Assembly: GCA_900545725.1 (NCBI GenBank)
Contig: URAI01000019.1
Span: 1-32,766 of the forward strand
DNA length: 32,766 nt
From: an uncultured Eubacterium sp.
GTDB lineage: Bacteria > Bacillota > Clostridia > Lachnospirales > Lachnospiraceae
Direction of reading: 5' to 3'
Shown: one piece after another, positions 16,704-23,329 of the stretch
Layout: every line of letters begins with the position of its first letter
How positions within the stretch are numbered: position 1 is the stretch's first letter
Position numbers and translations under genes: made by a program
Notes under the pieces: generated by a model
Told to the model about the DNA's origin: nothing
Databases searched by the model: none
What the model saw: only the letters and a program-made list of their open reading frames with translations

Positions 16704-18098
16704 ATGGCAGGTGTTAGAAGATATATGGAAAGATTGAAAAGTAGATTTCAGGACTCTGATAAAGAAGAATATAAGAATCTGGGGATATATGTTCATATTC
16801 CATTTTGTATGCACAAGTGTGTATATTGTGACTTCTTATCAGCGCTGGCAGATGATACGACCAGAAAGGAATATGTTAAGGCTTTACTTTGTGAAATAAA
16901 TATCACAGCCGGATTGTATAGGAAAAAACTGGATAAGTACAGGGTAAAGACTATATTTTTCGGTGGAGGAACACCATCGGTGATTGCACCGGAGTATATA
17001 AAGGATATAATGGAATGTCTACATGATAATTTTGATATTTCAGAGGATGCAGAGATTACGATAGAATGTAATCCGGGGACATTAGATGTATGCAAGGCGG
17101 ATATTTATAGAAAATGTGGTATTAACAGAATAAGTTTTGGCTTACAGTCGGCAGATAATGCGGAATTAAAGATGCTTGGCAGGATACACACATTTGAAAA
17201 GTTTGAGGAAAGCCTTGATATAGCAAGAAAAGCAGGATTTGATAATATCAATGTCGATATAATGTCAGCCCTTCCGGGGCAGACTATGGAAAGTTATAAG
17301 AGAACTGTTGAAAGGGTGCTTGAATGTAATGTTGAGCATATATCGGCGTACAGTCTTATAGTAGAAGAGGAAACTCCGTTGTATGAAAGGCTTGATACGG
17401 ATTATCCAGATTTGCCGGATGAGGATGTAGAAAGAAAGATGTATTATGATACTGAAGATATGCTTGATAAGGCAGGATATATTCATTATGAGATATCCAA
17501 TTATGCACAGCCAGGTTATGAATGTAAGCACAATCTTTCATATTGGGAAAGAACAGATTATCTTGGATTCGGAATAGGAGCAGCTTCACTCTTTGAAGAA
17601 ATCAGACATACTAATATAACGGATATTAATAAATATATAAAAGATTGTAACAGCTTATATAGCGAGTGTAGTTATATTGCAGGCTTTAAATATTTACAAT
17701 TAGATAAAGAACAGGTTAGTAAGGGAAAACAGAAGAATATTGATAATAGTATAATGGTTAATAATGAAGCAGATATAGATACAGCGATATCAGAAAACAC
17801 GAATACAGAAGATATGCCAAAAGACAATATATTAGAACGCAGCATATGGACTGATATCCAGAAACTATCATTAAATGACAGAATGGAAGAATTTATGTTT
17901 CTTGGATTAAGAAAGATAGCTGGAATAAGCAAGAGTGAATTTGAGAGAACATTTTCAAAGAATATTTATGATGTCTATGGTAATGTTATTAAAGAAAATG
18001 TCTGTAATGGTTTATTAACAGATAATGAAGACAGGATAAAGCTTACTGACAGAGGTGTTGATATCAGTAATGTTGTGATGGCGGAGTTTCTCTTATAA
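16704..18098 (+). CDS. hemW: Radical SAM protein HemW (coproporphyrinogen III oxidase-like, haem chaperone)
   Basis: A radical SAM protein of the HemN/HemW group. HemW delivers haem to target proteins rather than oxidising coproporphyrinogen; placement beside lepA favours HemW. The SAM cluster motif is CMHKCVYC (Cys35, 39, 42), within the family hallmark GIYVHIPFC. Next come FFGGGTPS, ECNPGT, RISFGLQS and DIMSALPGQT, all conserved in the family. At about 464 residues it is longer than typical HemW (about 380). The excess is a low-complexity, Asn/Asp/Glu-rich insert at roughly 322-387, before the C-terminal LNDRMEEFMFLGLR. The start is uncertain: ATG 16704 lacks a good ribosome binding site, ATG 16725 is possible, and a TTG at 16668 inside the palindrome is rejected. 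Confidence 0.92.
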   Translation: MAGVRRYMERLKSRFQDSDKEEYKNLGIYVHIPFCMHKCVYCDFLSALADDTTRKEYVKALLCEINITAGLYRKKLDKYRVKTIFFGGGTPSVIAPEYIKDIMECLHDNFDISEDAEITIECNPGTLDVCKADIYRKCGINRISFGLQSADNAELKMLGRIHTFEKFEESLDIARKAGFDNINVDIMSALPGQTMESYKRTVERVLECNVEHISAYSLIVEEETPLYERLDTDYPDLPDEDVERKMYYDTEDMLDKAGYIHYEISNYAQPGYECKHNLSYWERTDYLGFGIGAASLFEEIRHTNITDINKYIKDCNSLYSECSYIAGFKYLQLDKEQVSKGKQKNIDNSIMVNNEADIDTAISENTNTEDMPKDNILERSIWTDIQKLSLNDRMEEFMFLGLRKIAGISKSEFERTFSKNIYDVYGNVIKENVCNGLLTDNEDRIKLTDRGVDISNVVMAEFLL

Positions 18099-18179
18099 AT
18101 TATGGTTTATGTAAAATAAATAATGAAACAGTGGATTTCGTCTATATAGGATAATATAAACATATTTTAATCATAAGGA

Positions 18180-18217
18180 CAGGCGGTAAGAGATAATCTT
18201 TTACCGCCTGATTTTTG
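18180..18217 (+). terminator. Intrinsic terminator after hemW
   Basis: CAGGCGGTAA (18180-18189) pairs with TTACCGCCTG (18201-18210), followed by ATTTTT. It marks the boundary between the core cluster and the accessory region. Confidence 0.9.
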
Positions 18218-18364
18218 GATTAGTTATAATCCATTTATAGGGGATACTTTTTATTTTATTTATCAGCAATACTTATATTAAATTTTACATAAATAGCGAC
18301 TAATATAATTCTATTATAAATTAACAGAGTAAGACCATTGTAAAGGGGATGATAGGGATGAAGA

Positions 18365-18622
18365 TTATTTTTTATTAGATATATGTTTATCATTAGAAAA
18401 ATAAAACATTTCATCAAAACTTACATTTAGTAATTCTTTAAGAAGGCGTATTTCATCGGGATAAAGATGCCTTTGTCCAACTTCTATTTTAGCCATTGCG
18501 CTTCGGGTTATATCACAACCTTTAATTTGTAGTTGAGCAGCAAGCTGATCTTGTGTAAGTTTTTTGCTTTTTCTGATTTTTCTTATATTTTTACCAAAAG
18601 CCTGTTCGTATTCTATATTCAT
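18365..18622 (-). CDS. XRE-family helix-turn-helix transcriptional regulator
   Basis: An 85-residue DNA-binding protein with a Cro/C1-type helix-turn-helix from about residue 8 to 65: IRKIRKSKKLTQDQLAAQL, then ITRSAMAKIEVGQRHLYPDEI. The whole protein is essentially the DNA-binding domain plus a short charged tail; there is no sensor or protease domain. The start at 18622 is chosen because GGAG lies eight bases before it; an ATG four codons upstream (18634) overlaps that site. It is transcribed away from the accessory operon beginning at 18910, and the intervening region holds a strong promoter with a perfect palindrome. It is therefore the natural candidate repressor of that operon and perhaps of itself. 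What signal relieves it is not visible. Confidence 0.88.
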   Translation of the reverse strand: MNIEYEQAFGKNIRKIRKSKKLTQDQLAAQLQIKGCDITRSAMAKIEVGQRHLYPDEIRLLKELLNVSFDEMFYFSNDKHISNKK

Positions 18623-18691
18623 AACAATCTCCATTCAGTTTTGTTTTAGTCGTGCTAAATAGAAAATAATATTTGCTATTAATAAAAAGTA

Positions 18692-18720
18692 TTGACTTTA
18701 TTATGAGTAGGATGTAATAT
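18692..18720 (+). promoter_or_regulatory. Promoter of the accessory operon
   Basis: -35 TTGACT (18692-18697), a 17-nt spacer and -10 TAATAT (18715-18720), on the plus strand. Transcription would start inside the palindrome at 18724-18745, leaving a leader of about 180 nt before the first gene at 18910. Confidence 0.65.
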
Positions 18721-18723
18721 GAA

Positions 18724-18745
18724 ATTGCACTTATATAAGTGCAAA
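18724..18745. promoter_or_regulatory. Perfect 22-bp palindrome, probable operator
   Basis: The half-site ATTGCACTTAT is followed immediately by its exact reverse complement. The palindrome begins 3 bp after the -10 box and covers the likely transcription start, a classic repressor-operator arrangement. The divergent XRE gene is the obvious candidate for its binding protein. Confidence 0.72.
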
Positions 18746-18872
18746 TAACTTGTAAAATAGCGAAAAAAATGGGATTATGGCATGTCAGGTTTACATCTGA
18801 ATATTAATAATTTGTGTATATAATATCTAGATATGCAAAAATATTTATAAATATGTAAAAAATATAATTTAC

Positions 18873-18885
18873 TAACCATTGGTTA
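18873..18885. promoter_or_regulatory. Small palindrome in the operon leader
   Basis: TAACCA and TGGTTA flank a single T, forming a 13-bp palindrome about 25 bp before the first gene. It could be a second protein-binding site or chance. Confidence 0.3.
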
Positions 18886-18909
18886 TTTATCCCATTAAGG
18901 AGGATATAT

Positions 18910-19620
18910 ATGGAGAATAATAGAATAGAGCAGATAAGAATGGTTATTAAGCTGTTTTTTTCAGATTATGATATGCAGGATATTTATGATTATATAGAAA
19001 GTAACGTAACACTTAATGAAATAAAAATTATAAGTGAACAGAATAAGGACAGATTATCAGTTAAAGAACGATTGAAATTTTCATTTGTAATGGATGTTCC
19101 ATTAGAACAGCAAATACAAAATTTTCAAAATAAAAGTGATGATTATATAGATGTCATAGACAACATATTAGATTGTCGCAGAGAAGCAATAGAGATTTTC
19201 AATAATGGAAGTTCAACAGAAGAAGATTTATTAAATATATGTGCGAGATTATTTTTAAATGATTTGAATGATAAACAGATAACTTTATTTAAAGAATCAA
19301 TAATTGGAATTGCAATTAATTCTGGTACAGATGAGGAATATAATAATATGTTTTTATTATTATATGATAATTTATATAATAAATATTTTTCTGTAAGAAG
19401 TGGAAGATTAAAGGATAAAGTTGTATATACAAAGACACCGGATATGTTAATTGCAGCAGCATTTTATGAAGCAAATGGAAATATATTAGAATCACTTGAT
19501 GGTGATATTGTATATTACATGAAATTGTTAGGTGAGCTTGAACCTGAAACGACCTTTATTAAAGGATTATTTGAATGGTTAGGATTTGAAAAAAAGGTTA
19601 TACTCATGGAACTTAGCTGA
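18910..19620 (+). CDS. Unknown helical protein, first gene of the accessory operon
   Basis: A 236-residue soluble, acidic, mostly helical protein with no recognised family. It has no signal peptide, membrane helix, Cys cluster or nucleotide-binding motif. The N-terminal 100 residues alternate amphipathic helices (IRMVIKLFFSDYDMQDIYDY); the central part is Asp/Asn-rich (LFLNDLNDKQITLFKESI), and the C-terminus ends in a hydrophobic stretch (FEWLGFEKKVILMEL). ATG 18910 has an AAGGAGG ribosome binding site. It leads the operon and is followed 94 bp later by a membrane protein gene. As the first gene after a regulated promoter it might be a sensor, adaptor or effector, but nothing in the sequence decides this. 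Confidence 0.75.
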   Translation: MENNRIEQIRMVIKLFFSDYDMQDIYDYIESNVTLNEIKIISEQNKDRLSVKERLKFSFVMDVPLEQQIQNFQNKSDDYIDVIDNILDCRREAIEIFNNGSSTEEDLLNICARLFLNDLNDKQITLFKESIIGIAINSGTDEEYNNMFLLLYDNLYNKYFSVRSGRLKDKVVYTKTPDMLIAAAFYEANGNILESLDGDIVYYMKLLGELEPETTFIKGLFEWLGFEKKVILMELS

Positions 19621-19714
19621 TGTTCTATAAACATTGTTAATACAGAGAATGTATATCATACATGGTTATCCGGTGATATAAAATAATTAACACTTTTAGA
19701 AGGTATATAAACTG

Positions 19715-20500
19715 ATGATAGGAAATTTAATAGGATGTATTGTGGTATTAGTTGCATTATTTGGATTTTTATGCAATTTAACAGGAGAGAAAAATAAAGG
19801 TAATCAAATATTAAATAATTGTATGACATCAATAGTTATATATTTGATGATTGTTACAATATTTGGATTTTCTGATTCAGATATGAATTTTCTGAATTTA
19901 AAGATTCCATTTTTAGCAGAAATACAAAAGTATGAAACAATAAAGACTTATATTTCAAATGATATAGCTATGTTTGCATTAGATTTTGCACAACTGGTGA
20001 CATTAGTTTTTTTAATAAGTATGATAACGGATTCAATTAAATTTGAAAATGTAGGATTTGCAGGAATGATTTCAAGCAGACTTGTAATAGTAATGATATC
20101 GGTATTTGTATATGGATTTTTAATGAACTTAATAGAAGATAATATTATTTTTAAATGGAGTATATATTGCATTGAATGTCTGATAACAGGAGTGAGTATT
20201 ATCTATACGCCATTAAGTATAGTTAGTCTGTTGACGGGAATAAAAAAAGATAATTATGTCAATACATATATACTTGCAGGATTAAAAGAATCGTATCTGG
20301 GAAAATGTATTACAAAGGCAATTACATCTTCAATAGTGTTAGTTATATTTTTATGTTTATTAGATTATCAATATGGTGGGGTATTTAATGTAGTTGATAT
20401 AACATTATCATCTTTTAGTGAAATTGCAGCCTGTATTATTGTCTTAATGGGAATTTATTTTATGATAAAAAGTTTATTTGGAAATAACAAAAATAAATAG
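19715..20500 (+). CDS. Polytopic membrane protein, unknown
   Basis: A 261-residue integral membrane protein with about seven hydrophobic segments, near residues 4-22, 35-53, 85-105, 120-140, 147-172, 198-215 and 230-252. The segment after helix 1 is a short basic loop (GEKNKGNQ) and the C-terminus is a charged tail (FGNNKNK). No transporter signature, catalytic motif or Cys pattern is recognised. The putative ribosome binding site (AGAAGG) is rather far from ATG 19715. It lies within the operon containing a membrane-anchored kinase, so it may mark the membrane as the site of action: a channel, a scaffold, or the target protected by neighbouring genes. This is inference only. Confidence 0.75.
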   Translation: MIGNLIGCIVVLVALFGFLCNLTGEKNKGNQILNNCMTSIVIYLMIVTIFGFSDSDMNFLNLKIPFLAEIQKYETIKTYISNDIAMFALDFAQLVTLVFLISMITDSIKFENVGFAGMISSRLVIVMISVFVYGFLMNLIEDNIIFKWSIYCIECLITGVSIIYTPLSIVSLLTGIKKDNYVNTYILAGLKESYLGKCITKAITSSIVLVIFLCLLDYQYGGVFNVVDITLSSFSEIAACIIVLMGIYFMIKSLFGNNKNK

Positions 20501-20516
20501 GATGAAGAAGGGAAAA

Positions 20517-21995
20517 ATGAGTGAACCAAAATTAATGTCAATAACCTGTGACCCGGAGATAATAAAGAAAAATAGACAATTAATACAAAAGATAGGAAAA
20601 GAAGCATATTACAGCCAGCAAATTGACAGTATGAATATAGATATTGAAAATGAAAAATTATGGGTGAAACAGTATGCAGAAAGTATAGATGTAAGAATTA
20701 AGTTTAACTCTGATGAAGTTAGTAATGAAATATCAATAATACATAGTACAACAAAGAGTATTATTAGCAAATTAGAAAATACAAAATTGTCTAAAGATGA
20801 TTTGGAACAGAAAAGTGAAATTGAATTAAATAAAATGATTTGTGATGTAATAAGGCTGTTGCCAAAAGTAAAACAGGATTTAATTAAAGAATTATCCAAA
20901 CACCTTGATAAGATTGTACAAATACAAAATGACATAAGAAAAGAAGAGGAAAGAAAGCGTTTAGAAGAATATAAAAAGCAGCAGAAGATAAAGGAAGATA
21001 GAATAAATGAATATAAAAGAGCTGAAAAATTAGCAGGACAAAGAAAGGATGCATTAAAGACAAGAGTTTATAGAGATATTGTTAATGAGGATAATAAAAA
21101 TGAAGTAAATAAAAATGTATCTGTAGATGAGAATTTATCTATTAAGGAATTAGTTATTATCGAAAATATATCAAATGAAATTAATAGTATTAGAAATATG
21201 AATATATTGACAAAGCATGATGAAAAAATCATTAAAATAATTCAAGAAGAATTAGTACAGATTAATAAAAAAGAAGATTATTCAGTTACTGCAAGAGAAC
21301 ATATATTAAATGAAATGGTTATGTATTTTCATATATTAGAAAAAAGTATTGCTGAAACAATTTCAGATAAAGTAATTAAAAATAATTATCGTGAGAAATT
21401 ATTATACGAGTGTGATGCCTTAAAAAATATATTGGGTGTAGATATAAATTTAAATAAGAGTATCGAAGAACTGGAAGAAATAAAAAATAATCTTCAGGAA
21501 AAAGTAGCTGCTTTAGAAGAAAAACTTTATGTGCAAAAAATAATAACAGAAGTAATGGAAGAATATGGTTACAAGGATATTAAAACATTAAATTTAGATA
21601 ATCAGAATGAAGTATCAAAGATAATATTTGATAATAAAGAAAATAAAGTGTGTGCATCAGTTGGCAATAATGCAGTTATGTTTCAGGTCGTTGGAATTGG
21701 TGATAAAGAGCCAACACAAGAAGAAAAACAACAACAGGTAATACAACAGGGAGCTTTTTGTACATTATATCCTGAAATAAAAAAAGAACTTGAAAAAAGA
21801 AAAATTAGTATAACATATGAAAATTGTGCACCAATATCAGCTGAATCTGCGGTGAATATTTCTGTAAAAGGTTATGTTGATGACAATGTGCAGATGGTAA
21901 GGAAGAGAATTCGTAATACCGGATTTGGAAAAAGTAATGCTGCACAAGGGTATTATGAAAGATATGGTAAAAAACAAATGTATCTTGATATTTAA
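20517..21995 (+). CDS. Large coiled-coil protein, unknown
   Basis: A 492-residue soluble protein with no recognised family. It has long charged helices with coiled-coil character at about 125-175 (RKEEERKRLEEYKKQQK) and 325-350 (EELEEIKNNLQEKVAALEE), Lys/Glu-rich linkers, and a more globular C-terminal part from about 355 (VMEEYGYKDIKTLNLD, then VCASVGNNAVMFQVVGIG, ending GYYERYGKKQMYLDI). The globular end might be the conserved functional domain and the coils a spacer or oligomeriser. ATG 20517 is chosen because AAGGG precedes it; an in-frame TTG (20478) and ATG (20502) would extend it into the preceding gene. Next comes the FHA protein 25 bp downstream. It could be a scaffold, a kinase substrate or a client of the AAA+ ATPase. 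Confidence 0.75.
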   Translation: MSEPKLMSITCDPEIIKKNRQLIQKIGKEAYYSQQIDSMNIDIENEKLWVKQYAESIDVRIKFNSDEVSNEISIIHSTTKSIISKLENTKLSKDDLEQKSEIELNKMICDVIRLLPKVKQDLIKELSKHLDKIVQIQNDIRKEEERKRLEEYKKQQKIKEDRINEYKRAEKLAGQRKDALKTRVYRDIVNEDNKNEVNKNVSVDENLSIKELVIIENISNEINSIRNMNILTKHDEKIIKIIQEELVQINKKEDYSVTAREHILNEMVMYFHILEKSIAETISDKVIKNNYREKLLYECDALKNILGVDINLNKSIEELEEIKNNLQEKVAALEEKLYVQKIITEVMEEYGYKDIKTLNLDNQNEVSKIIFDNKENKVCASVGNNAVMFQVVGIGDKEPTQEEKQQQVIQQGAFCTLYPEIKKELEKRKISITYENCAPISAESAVNISVKGYVDDNVQMVRKRIRNTGFGKSNAAQGYYERYGKKQMYLDI

Positions 21996-22020
21996 AGTTT
22001 AACAGCGGAATGGAGATAAT

Positions 22021-22656
22021 ATGCAAGTAAGAATATGCCCTGAATGTAAGAAAATGATTCCTGTAAACAATCTTGTATGTAACCAATGCAAAGTGGATTT
22101 ATCATTAGTTCCTGTGGAAGTAATAGAAGATGAAGATATTACAAATTCAGGTAATATAAGGCTATATAAAATATGTCCTGTTTGTGGAAATCATGTAACA
22201 GTCAAAGATGAAAAAGAAAAGGTAAAAGAGTGTCCAATATGTGGAAGTGATGCTATTAAGAGACTTGCAGAAGATTCAGTCAGAAGGGAGATAACAGATA
22301 AAATATACCAAAATGACCAGCTAGAGTTAAAAGAAGCAACGACTAATGAAGAGAATAATTTAATTCAATTAATCAATAAATCTGATGGGATGAAAATAAA
22401 TCTTAAAAAAGGCATACATGTAATCGGAGCATATGGTGATTGTGAAAATGAGTATTTTTGGAATTTACAATATGTAGGAGGTAAACATGCAATAATTGAT
22501 GTTTCAGAAAATGGTGTATTTATAGAGGATAATCATAGCAGAAACTTTACATATATAAATAAAAGGCGAATATTTCCAAATAAAAAAGAAGAAATCAAAG
22601 ATGGAGACATAGTAACAATGGCAGATCAGGATTTTGAGGTGAAAATTTGCAAATAG
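22021..22656 (+). CDS. Zinc-ribbon and FHA domain protein (phosphothreonine reader)
   Basis: A 211-residue soluble protein with two zinc ribbons and a C-terminal FHA-like domain. The first ribbon uses Cys6, Cys9, Cys20 and Cys23 (CPEC, CNQC); the second uses Cys52, Cys55, Cys71 and Cys74 (CPVCG, CPICG). The FHA-like part spans about 125-211: HVIG replaces the usual IGR, then GGKHAIIDV, HSRNFTYIN (equivalent to S-x-NGT-x-VN) and DGDIVTM. FHA domains bind phosphothreonine peptides, so it is a natural partner of the operon's Ser/Thr kinase and PP2C phosphatase. The missing Arg of IGR leaves binding somewhat uncertain. The gene overlaps the next (radical SAM) by 10 bp, suggesting coupled synthesis and possibly a complex. 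Confidence 0.82.
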   Translation: MQVRICPECKKMIPVNNLVCNQCKVDLSLVPVEVIEDEDITNSGNIRLYKICPVCGNHVTVKDEKEKVKECPICGSDAIKRLAEDSVRREITDKIYQNDQLELKEATTNEENNLIQLINKSDGMKINLKKGIHVIGAYGDCENEYFWNLQYVGGKHAIIDVSENGVFIEDNHSRNFTYINKRRIFPNKKEEIKDGDIVTMADQDFEVKICK

Positions 22657-23225
22657 ATAGAATTTTATATCCGGTTCAATCTCTTGGACCAGGAAAAAGA
22701 ATTGTAATATGGACTATCGGCTGTTATAAAAGGTGTCCTAATTGTGCCAGTCCTGAATTATGGAAATTTGATAAAAAGAAAGATATATCGGTTAAACAGA
22801 TTTTGAAATTAGTAGCGTCTATAGATGAGCAGGTGGATGGAATTACTATTACAGGTGGTGAACCGTTTTGTCAGATAGAAGAACTTTCAATATTATTGGA
22901 TGAAATAAGAAAAAAGACTAAAGATATTTTGATTTTTACAGGATATACATTAGAAGAAATAGACAATAACGATAGTATAAAAAACTGTATTAAGAAAGCT
23001 GCATTGGTAATAAGTGGGGAATATATTGACTCGTTAAATGATAATCAAACGGCTTTGATAGCATCAGGTAATCAAAAAATTATCTGGTGTAATGAAAAAT
23101 ATAAAGAATTATATATGGATTATATGAAAAATGGAAGAATTATTGAAAATTTTTATTATGAAAATAATTTAATATCAGTTGGAATACATAATAATGATGA
23201 AGTAAGAAAGGAGAGTTCACTATGA
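22647..23225 (+). CDS. NrdG/PflA-like radical SAM protein
   Basis: A compact 192-residue radical SAM protein of the activating-enzyme type. The cluster motif is CYKRCPNC (Cys26, 30, 33), preceded by GPGKRIVIWTIG, and the SAM-binding GGEP lies at 70-73 (ITITGGEPFCQ), followed by IFTGYTLEEI. This is the layout of the anaerobic ribonucleotide reductase activase NrdG, but no NrdD or other glycyl-radical enzyme is encoded here, so its target is unknown. Start TTG 22647 follows GAGGTG at 22636-22641; the start lies within the FHA gene. The stop overlaps the ATG of the AAA+ gene fragment at 23222 (ATGA). Tight coupling to both neighbours suggests a shared function, perhaps modifying a protein handled by the AAA+ ATPase. 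Confidence 0.87.
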   Translation: MQIDRILYPVQSLGPGKRIVIWTIGCYKRCPNCASPELWKFDKKKDISVKQILKLVASIDEQVDGITITGGEPFCQIEELSILLDEIRKKTKDILIFTGYTLEEIDNNDSIKNCIKKAALVISGEYIDSLNDNQTALIASGNQKIIWCNEKYKELYMDYMKNGRIIENFYYENNLISVGIHNNDEVRKESSL

Positions 23226-23302
23226 AGATACCTAAATGGATAAGGGAGTTGGATTGTTTTAGCAGTATAAAGAGTTGTCTTATTTTAGAAGGAAATATAT
23301 AA
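23222..23302 (+). pseudogene. 5' end of the AAA+ ATPase gene, cut off by an in-frame TAA
   Basis: ATG 23222 overlaps the radical SAM stop (ATGA) and has an AAAGGAG ribosome binding site about seven bases upstream, so it is clearly the intended start. It reads 26 codons ending SIKSCLILEGNI, then TAA at 23300-23302. The same frame continues DEYPFYDSEMNN into the AAA+ protein annotated from ATG 23330, which has no ribosome binding site. One base change of this stop restores a 622-residue protein. Confidence 0.75.
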
Positions 23303-23329
23303 GATGAATATCCTTTCTATGATAGTGAA

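Noticed and set aside
20517..21995. C-terminal part of the coiled-coil protein as a DUF1257 (Ycf35-like) domain
   Set aside because: Only a vague resemblance around EYGYKDIKTL; not enough to name the family without a profile search.
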